Assembly (NCBI RefSeq): GCF_029963765.1
Contig: NZ_JALBYU010000025.1
Span: forward strand, 1 to 64,000
Source: Pseudomonas sp. UYIF39
GTDB taxonomy: Bacteria > Pseudomonadota > Gammaproteobacteria > Pseudomonadales > Pseudomonadaceae
Length of the DNA stretch: 64,000 bases
Direction: 5' to 3'
This document shows positions 59,043 to 64,000 of this stretch, in pieces. A model generated the notes under the pieces. That model was given only the letters and a program-made list of their open reading frames with translations, had not been told where the DNA came from and did no database searches. The translations under genes were made by a program, and so were the position numbers. How positions within the stretch are numbered: the stretch's first letter is position 1; the number at the start of each line of letters is the position of its first letter.

Positions 59043-59528
59043 ATGGATGAGCAAACAGGCGTCGAAACGGCCAAGCCACGGTTCGAGCACGGGCACTTCC
59101 TGCTCATTGCAGGGCTTGGCGGCCGATTTACTGCAGACACCACTAAAGGCATTCCCGCTCTCTGGGAGAAATTCATTCCCGAGATTGGCAAAATTCCCGG
59201 TCAAAAAAACGAAGTGACCTACGGCATCTGCTGCAATCCGGATGGCAAGGGCGGCTTCGAATACATCGCCGGCGTTGAAATCAGCAAGCTCGACGACCTG
59301 CCCGAAAAGTACCGCTGGGTTGAGGTCCAGCCTCAGCACTATGCGGTGTTCGAGCACAAAGGCTCTCTCGATCAGTTGCCCCAGACCTTCCAATACATCT
59401 GGAAAACCTGGCTGCCGCAATCCGGTTATCAGGCGGCCGACGCGCCTGAATTCGAACGCTACAGCGAAGACTTCAACCCGAAGCTCAATACCGGCGTGCT
59501 GGAAATCTGGCTGCCGCTCAAGGCGTAA
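59043..59528 (+). CDS. GyrI-like / AraC effector-binding-domain protein
   Basis: A 161-residue stand-alone effector-binding domain (BTAD/SHV fold as in Rob, SbmC/GyrI and YdeE). Typical features: LIAGLGGRFT, IPALWEKFIPEIGKIPGQKNEVTYGICC, YIAGVEISKLDDLPEKYRWVEVQPQHYAVFEHKG and a C-terminal LNTGVLEIWLPLK. No helix-turn-helix is attached. Such proteins bind small hydrophobic or cationic compounds and some hydrolyse cyclopropanoids. AGGAG ribosome binding site. Confidence 0.87.
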   Translation: MDEQTGVETAKPRFEHGHFLLIAGLGGRFTADTTKGIPALWEKFIPEIGKIPGQKNEVTYGICCNPDGKGGFEYIAGVEISKLDDLPEKYRWVEVQPQHYAVFEHKGSLDQLPQTFQYIWKTWLPQSGYQAADAPEFERYSEDFNPKLNTGVLEIWLPLKA

Positions 59529-59625
59529 TGACTGGATCGAGAGGCGGATCGGCGATTCGCCTCTCGATGTCGTGGTGGCGCTGATTTATGATCCCCAGCC
59601 TTTCCATCGCTGATCCCGAGCTGCC

Positions 59626-60114
59626 ATGAACACCGTCATCCGTCACGTCACCCCTGCTGATCTGGACCGCTGCTACGCCATCGAAACCGTTGCCTATGAA
59701 GGCGACGAAGCCGCCACCCGCGAAAAAATCGCCACGCGCATTGCCACCTGGCCCGAAGGTTTCATCGTGGCCGAAGTCGACGGTGTTGTAGCCGGTTTCA
59801 TCAATTCCGGTGCGGCGTTTCAGGTAGAAATGTCGGACGAGGCGTTCAAGGAACTGATCGGCCACGACCCGGCCGGCCCGCATGTGGTCATCATGTCGGT
59901 GGTGGTGCACCCGGATTTTCAGGGGCAGGGGCTGGCGAAACGGTTGATGGGCGAATTCATCGAGCGGATGCGCGCCCTGGGCAAGACCCACATCCATCTG
60001 ATGTGCAAGGAGCGGCACATTCCGCTGTATACCGGGTTTGGCTTTGCCTACATCAAGCCTTCAGCGTCTGACCATGGCGGGATGGCTTGGCATGAGATGG
60101 TGTTGGAGTTGTAA
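59626..60114 (+). CDS. GNAT-family N-acetyltransferase
   Basis: A 162-residue acetyltransferase starting MNTVIRHVTPADLDRCYAIE. The acetyl-CoA motif is VVHPDFQGQGLAKRLMGEF (Q-x-x-G-x-A), and LMCKERHIPLYTGFGFAYIKPS is the late motif, resembling arylalkylamine-type acetyltransferases. Substrate unknown. The gene follows the GyrI-like gene by 97 bases on the same strand. Confidence 0.88.
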   Translation: MNTVIRHVTPADLDRCYAIETVAYEGDEAATREKIATRIATWPEGFIVAEVDGVVAGFINSGAAFQVEMSDEAFKELIGHDPAGPHVVIMSVVVHPDFQGQGLAKRLMGEFIERMRALGKTHIHLMCKERHIPLYTGFGFAYIKPSASDHGGMAWHEMVLEL

Positions 60115-60140
60115 CCAATCTATCGAACACCGAAGATCCC

Positions 60141-60229
60141 TGTGGGAGCGAGCTTGCTCGCGATGGCGGCAGCACATTCAGCATTGATGTGACTCGCAAA
60201 CCGCTATCGCGAGCAAGCTCGCTCCCACA
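60141..60229. repeat. REPIN downstream of the GNAT gene
   Basis: TGTGGGAGCGAGCTTGCTCG at 60141-60165 and inverted copy at 60203-60229. It starts 26 bases after the GNAT stop codon. Confidence 0.9.
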
Positions 60230-60348
60230 TTGGTTAGTCGTCGTGTCAGTAAAGGCTATCCCGCACTCTGGCCGGCGCTTCCCGGTCATACGTCTCGAAT
60301 CCGAACGAACGATGGCCTTGGAGCAATGGAAGTACGCCGCTACCACCG

Positions 60349-60402
60349 TCAGTCGTGGGGTTGGCCGTAGAGGGCTTCCAGTTCCTCGATGCTGTTGAGC
60401 AT
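60349..60402 (-). pseudogene. Possible 5' stub of a PPOX-type flavoprotein gene
   Basis: ATG at 60402 with GAGG seven bases upstream gives MLNSIEELEALYGQPHD then a stop. Sxx-ELEALYGxP is the N-terminal pattern of a pyridoxamine-phosphate-oxidase-like family of about 200 residues. It begins eight bases after the stop codon of the GNAT gene at 60410-60895, as an operon partner would, but the rest of the gene is missing. The match is short. Confidence 0.3.
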
Positions 60403-60409
60403 TACCACC

Positions 60410-60895
60410 TCAGAAAATCAGCCCCATGCGCCGTTCGTAACCGATCCGGCCCCTGTAGGCTTCGCCGCTGTCGACCCAGCCGAACTTTGCGTAAAGCGCG
60501 ATGGCCGATTCGTTATCCGCATCCACCGACAACTCCAGCCCCTTTATTTCCGGAAACGCCAGACGCGCGACGTCGGGCAGGGCTTGCAGACAGGCCTTGC
60601 CATAGCCTTTGCCCTGAGCCCGATGATCGACTTGCAGTGCGTGAAGGGTGGCGCTGTGTTCATCGGCCCACGCTGGCAATACGGGCGGGCGTTTGAGCAG
60701 CAGAAAGGCCACGGGAACATCCTCGACCAGTAGTGCAAATCCTTTGACGCCGGGGCCGGGTTTGGACAGCAAGGTGTGCAACGCACCGTGAATGTCGCCG
60801 GAGAACTTGATTTGTTCTTTGTGAACTTCAATGGCCTCGACCTGCTGGCGCTGGAGCGCGTTCAGGTTGTCGTAAGGCACGAGTCGGGTTGTCAC
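60410..60895 (-). CDS. GNAT-family N-acetyltransferase
   Basis: A 161-residue acetyltransferase, MTTRLVPYDNLNALQRQQVEAIEVHKEQIKFSGDIH. Acetyl-CoA motif LQVDHRAQGKGYGKACLQAL (Q-G-K-G-Y-G-K) and a C-terminal NESAIALYAKFGWVDSGE are clear. The insert LSKPGPGVKGFALLVEDVPVAFLLLKRPP matches a Pseudomonas GNAT subgroup. Divergent from the NTF2-like gene. Substrate unknown. Confidence 0.88.
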   Translation of the reverse strand: MTTRLVPYDNLNALQRQQVEAIEVHKEQIKFSGDIHGALHTLLSKPGPGVKGFALLVEDVPVAFLLLKRPPVLPAWADEHSATLHALQVDHRAQGKGYGKACLQALPDVARLAFPEIKGLELSVDADNESAIALYAKFGWVDSGEAYRGRIGYERRMGLIF

Positions 60896-61036
60896 TGGAG
60901 TGTCCTTTTTCCAACATCAATGTGTATCGGATTCTAACGAGTTTGCGTTCATGGACTATTTTTATTTCGGCTGTCGATTTGGCTTTTCGCCAGACGACTA
61001 AGGGTGTCTTCACAACAAAAATCACGGAGAACCACC

Positions 61037-61462
61037 ATGAACGCTACCCACGAGATCCAGGCCCTGATCGACACCTATCGTCAGGCGGTCATCGCCAAGG
61101 ATGTCGAGAAACTCATGCCCCTGTATGCCGAGGACATCGTCTCCTACGACGCGGTCAAGGCCCTGCAATTTCGGGGCAAGGCCGCCTACCGCGCGCATTG
61201 GCAGGAATGCATGGAAATGTGCCAGGGCGCGCACAAGTTCGACTTCGACCATATGAATATCGTGGCAGACGAGCATATCGCCTTCGCCCATTGGCTGGCC
61301 CATTGCGGCGGCACCAACGAGAAGGGCGAAACCCAGGCCTGCTGGATGCGCGTGACCGCCTGCTATCGGCGCGACGATGGGCACTGGCGCATTGTCCATG
61401 AGCATTGGTCGGCCCCGTTCGACATGATGAGCGGCACGGTGCTGTTCAACCTGGAACCCTGA
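61037..61462 (+). CDS. SnoaL/NTF2-like protein (SgcJ-EcaC type)
   Basis: A 141-residue cone-fold protein starting MNATHEIQALIDTYRQAVIAKDVEKLMPLYAEDIVSYDAVKALQF, preceded by GGAGAA. The pattern ALIDxxxxAVxAKDVxxLMxLYAxDIVxFD and a late WRIVHEHWSAPFD define this subgroup, which is often encoded with DGPF-domain proteins and ECF sigma factors. Ligand or reaction unknown. First gene of a three-gene operon with the YCII protein and the sigma factor. Confidence 0.9.
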   Translation: MNATHEIQALIDTYRQAVIAKDVEKLMPLYAEDIVSYDAVKALQFRGKAAYRAHWQECMEMCQGAHKFDFDHMNIVADEHIAFAHWLAHCGGTNEKGETQACWMRVTACYRRDDGHWRIVHEHWSAPFDMMSGTVLFNLEP

Positions 61463-61509
61463 GCGTCAATCTGCAGCCATAGTTGATCCGTTCGATTCAG
61501 GAGAGCCCC

Positions 61510-61860
61510 ATGAAGTATTTATGCCTGGTCTACAGCAACGAGCACGAGTTGCATTCGCTGCCCGAGAGCCCGAATGACGCTGAATGCATGGCTTACGCCG
61601 AGGCGATCCAAGGCAGTGGCCGAATGGTCGCCGCCGAGGCGCTGGAATCGGTGCAGACCGCGACCACGGTGCGGATGCGCAACGGCAAGATGTCGATCAC
61701 CGACGGCCCGTTCGCCGAAACCAAGGAGCAATTGGCCGGCTTTTACCTGATCGATGCCAAAGACCTCAATGAAGCCATCCAGGTCGCCGGCAATATCCCG
61801 GCGGCCCGAGTCGGCTGTGTCGAGGTGCGTCCCGTTCGCCAGTTGAATCCCGGCGCTTGA
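61510..61860 (+). CDS. YCII/DGPF-domain protein
   Basis: A 116-residue protein of the YCII-related family with the namesake motif in ITDGPFAETKEQLAGFYLIDAKDLNEA. MKYLCLVYSNE is the usual start; an AGGAGAG site lies upstream. Proteins of this type are the hallmark partners of ECF42 sigma factors. Their function is unknown. The TGA stop codon shares its last base with the ATG of the sigma gene. Confidence 0.93.
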   Translation: MKYLCLVYSNEHELHSLPESPNDAECMAYAEAIQGSGRMVAAEALESVQTATTVRMRNGKMSITDGPFAETKEQLAGFYLIDAKDLNEAIQVAGNIPAARVGCVEVRPVRQLNPGA

Positions 61861-63095
61861 TGTCGGCCGAGTCGGTACGGGCGCGGGTCGAGCAGGTTTA
61901 CCGCGAAGATTCGCGGCGGATTCTGGCGACCCTGATCCGTTTGCTCGGCGATTTTGACCTCGCCGAAGAAGCCTTGCACGAGGCGTTTTTCGTCGCGGTC
62001 GAGCGCTGGCAGCGTGACGGTGTGCCGGACAATCCGCGTACCTGGCTTGTGTCCACGGGGCGTTTCAAGGCCATTGATGTGTTGCGTCGGCGCGCACGCT
62101 TCATCGCGTCGCAACCGATGTTGATCGCTCAACTGGAGGCGCTGGAGCAGGCCGACTGGAGTGATGAAGACGTGGAAGACGATCGCCTGCGCCTGATCTT
62201 CACCTGTTGTCACCCGGCACTCGCGGCGGACGCGCAGGTGCCGTTGACGCTGCGCGAAGTCTGCGACCTGACCACGGAAGAAATCGCCCGAGCCTTTCTG
62301 TCGGCGCCAGCGACCATCGCCCAGCGCATCGTGCGTGCCAAGGCCAAAATCCGTGACGCAAAAATTCCTTATCAAGTGCCGACTCTGGCGGAATTGCCCG
62401 AGCGCCTGGACAGCGTGCTGCGGGTGATTTACCTGGTGTTCAACGAAGGCTATTCCGCGTCCATGGGCGCGGAACTGACCCGTGAAGATTTGACCCGCGA
62501 GGCGATTCGGCTCGGTCGTTTGTTGATGGAACTGCTGCCCGAACCCGAGGTGATGGGGCTGCTGGCGCTGATGCTGTTGCACGAGTCCCGACGCCCGGCC
62601 CGGACGTCAGCGAGCGGGGAGTTGATCGTGCTGGATGAGCAGGACCGTGCGTTGTGGGACGCCGAGATGATTGCTGAAGGTTGCGCACTGGTGGAGCGTG
62701 CACTGACAACCCGGCGCTTCGGGCCTTACTGCCTGCAAGCGGCGATTGCGGCGTCGCATGCCGAAGCGTCCACGGCGGCGGAAACGGACTGGCTGGAGAT
62801 TGTGGGTCTGTATGACGTGCTGTTGCGGGCGGCGCCTTCGCCAGTGATCGAATTGAACCGTGCGGCGGCGATTTCCAAACGGGATGGGCCGTTAGCGGGG
62901 CTGACGTTGATTGAAGGGATCCTGGAGCGGGGTGATTTGCTGGATTACCACTTGGCGCACGCGGCGAGGGCGGAGTTTTGTCGGCAGTTGGGAAGGTTCG
63001 AGGAGGCGCGGGCGGCTTATGAACGGGCGCTTGAGTTGACGCAGCAAGCGCCGGAGCGGCGGTTTATCGAGGCTCGGATCAAGGCATTAAAATAA
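61860..63095 (+). CDS. ECF42-type sigma factor with C-terminal TPR-like extension
   Basis: A 411-residue protein. Sigma region 2 is at about 10-75 (EDSRRILATLIRLLGDFDLAEEALHEAFFVAVERW and NPRTWLVSTGRFKAIDVLRRRARF) and region 4 at about 110-170 (EVCDLTTEEIARAFLSAPATIAQRIVRAKAKIRDA). A helical DUF6596/TPR-like extension from about 180 to the end (SVLRVIYLVFNEGYSAS; RAAPSPVIELNRAAAISKRDGP) is characteristic of group ECF42. No anti-sigma gene is present; in this group the extension itself controls activity. Translationally coupled to the DGPF gene (TGATG). Confidence 0.92.
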   Translation: MSAESVRARVEQVYREDSRRILATLIRLLGDFDLAEEALHEAFFVAVERWQRDGVPDNPRTWLVSTGRFKAIDVLRRRARFIASQPMLIAQLEALEQADWSDEDVEDDRLRLIFTCCHPALAADAQVPLTLREVCDLTTEEIARAFLSAPATIAQRIVRAKAKIRDAKIPYQVPTLAELPERLDSVLRVIYLVFNEGYSASMGAELTREDLTREAIRLGRLLMELLPEPEVMGLLALMLLHESRRPARTSASGELIVLDEQDRALWDAEMIAEGCALVERALTTRRFGPYCLQAAIAASHAEASTAAETDWLEIVGLYDVLLRAAPSPVIELNRAAAISKRDGPLAGLTLIEGILERGDLLDYHLAHAARAEFCRQLGRFEEARAAYERALELTQQAPERRFIEARIKALK

Positions 63096-63113
63096 GGTGA
63101 ATTTGCTGGCCCA

Positions 63114-63205
63114 ATCGCGAGCAAGCTCGCTCCCACAGGGATTGGTGGTGTACACAAATTTTGTGATCGCCGCGATCCACTGTGGGAGCGTGGCTTGCCC
63201 GCGAT
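63114..63205. repeat. REPIN with unlike arms
   Basis: ATCGCGAGCAAGCTCGCTCC... at 63114-63137 faces TGTGGGAGCGTGGCTTGCCC at 63181-63205. The left arm is of the GAGCTTGCTC type, the right arm of the GGCTTGCCC type, so pairing is incomplete. It lies between the sigma gene and a convergent LysR gene. Confidence 0.75.
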
Positions 63206-63221
63206 AAGGGCCGAAGGACCT

Positions 63222-64000
63222 TCACTCCAGCATCTTGCCAAGCAACCAACTCCCCGCCGGCCCTGGCGGATGCAGCCGCGACCACAGCGCATCGACGAAC
63301 ACCGGTTTTGGCCAGCCGCGTACGTCCAGTTCCTGCAACGTCCCTGGCCCAAACCGCTCCACCAGCCACCGGGGCAACGGCGCCCAGCCGAATCCGCCCT
63401 GAGCCATTTCCAGCAGCATCAGATAACTCGGCGCCGACCAGACGCGCCCCTTCGCACGGCTTTCATACGGATTGACGATCGTCGCCAGACGCAGCTCCCG
63501 GTGTTGTTGCAACACGTCTTGATCGATGTGGTTCAGCGCCGCCAGCGGATGCTCGCGGGACACGAACAGGGCAATCTCGGTCCGTTCTTCCACGGTCGAA
63601 CTGACCAGGTCCGGCGGGTAGCTGTCTTGTTTTTCGGCGAAGGCCACATGCGCCCGACCCCGTTGCACCAAGGCCACCAGGTCATCGCACTCGGCGATCA
63701 GGCATTCAAGTTCCAGATCTGGATAGCGCTGCTCGAAGGCACTGAGCGCGGCTTCGAATCGGTCGGACTGATACGTGTCGGAAATCGCCACGGTCAGTTT
63801 TGGCTCGACCCCTTGGGACAGTTGGCTGGCGGTCATTTCCAGTCGGCTGGTGGCGGCCAGAATGTCCTCGGCCCGTTGCAGCATCACGTGCCCGGCCGGG
63901 GTCAGGCTCGGTTTGCGGCTGCTGCGGTCGAACAGAGTCAGGTTCAAGTCGATTTCAAGGCTGGCCACGGCGGCGCTGATGGTCGACTGACTGCGGCCCA
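63222..64000 (-). CDS. LysR-type transcriptional regulator (5' end outside the window)
   Basis: About 259 codons are visible; the frame stays open to the window edge. The upstream part GRSQSTISAAVASLEIDLNLTLFDRSSRKPSLTPAGHVML is the second half of a LysR helix-turn-helix and linker, so only about 30 codons are missing. The effector domain follows (KLTVAISDTYQSDRFEAALSAF). The C-terminus RLHPPGPAGSWLLGKMLE is normal. Target unknown, since the divergent neighbour lies outside. Confidence 0.9.
   Translation of the reverse strand, partial: GRSQSTISAAVASLEIDLNLTLFDRSSRKPSLTPAGHVMLQRAEDILAATSRLEMTASQLSQGVEPKLTVAISDTYQSDRFEAALSAFEQRYPDLELECLIAECDDLVALVQRGRAHVAFAEKQDSYPPDLVSSTVEERTEIALFVSREHPLAALNHIDQDVLQQHRELRLATIVNPYESRAKGRVWSAPSYLMLLEMAQGGFGWAPLPRWLVERFGPGTLQELDVRGWPKPVFVDALWSRLHPPGPAGSWLLGKMLE

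Noticed and set aside
60189..60398. A 69-codon frame downstream of the GNAT gene
   Set aside because: Starts inside the REPIN and has no family character.

Overview
The window is a chromosomal segment of a fluorescent-group Pseudomonas. The evidence is the gene order of the glucose / Entner-Doudoroff cluster (gapA, edd-glk-gltR-gtrS, gtsABCD-oprB, hexR, zwf-pgl-eda), the gcvH2-gcvP2/gcsR pair, the fadD2-fadD1 tandem, a PigA-type heme oxygenase, high GC with strong GC3 bias, and many intergenic REPIN-type inverted repeats built on GTGGGAGCGAGCTTGCTCGCGAT. I see no rRNA, tRNA, prophage, IS element or CRISPR array. Most of the window is core or soft-core metabolism. All readings are by eye from the sequence plus general family knowledge; no database search was run.

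Layout. 1-2445: start of the inducible glycine-cleavage operon (gcvH, gcvP start) facing away from its sigma54 activator gcsR, with three 18-bp operator-like sites and a -24/-12 promoter between them. 2527-8035: a small conserved protein, a family III CoA-transferase, a Cache chemoreceptor, a YbaN-like membrane protein and a heme oxygenase. 7430-12515: a heme-uptake cell-surface signalling unit read leftwards (ECF sigma, FecR-like anti-sigma, TonB receptor with STN domain, heme oxygenase) with a Fur box in front. 12550-31883: the glucose regulon, containing transport (OprB porin, GtsABCD ABC importer), phosphorylation (Glk), the Entner-Doudoroff steps (Zwf, Pgl, Edd, Eda), GapA plus methylglyoxal synthase, an AGE-family sugar isomerase, a hexose-6-phosphate mutarotase, and two regulators (HexR; GltR/GtrS). 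Operators matching HexR (TTGT-N7-ACAA) and A-rich Hfq/Crc-type motifs next to ribosome binding sites link these units.

32144-37xxx: an intradiol dioxygenase convergent with a class V aminotransferase, small stress-type proteins, and an AaeBXA-like efflux operon. 38291-43745: MaoC hydratase and lipase divergent from the two acyl-CoA ligases. 43935-52887: mixed housekeeping and accessory genes (CsbD, YihY, peptide deformylase, GNAT, two GSTs, a LysR regulator, a BdlA-like PAS-PAS-MCP protein, an MFS transporter). 52944-53600: a decayed locus in which a PACE efflux gene and its divergent LysR regulator have been fused head to head by deletion. 53623-56838: gluconate regulon gntR / gntK-gntP with three near-identical operators. 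56956-64000: AlaC-type aminotransferase, LysE exporter, GyrI-like protein, GNATs, an NTF2-DGPF-ECF42 sigma operon, and the start of another LysR gene running off the end.

I did not find a convincing wholly new system. The most interesting items are the regulatory architecture of the glucose and gluconate genes, the gcsR/gcvH control region, the head-to-head fusion remnant, and paired long hairpins with compensatory base changes.
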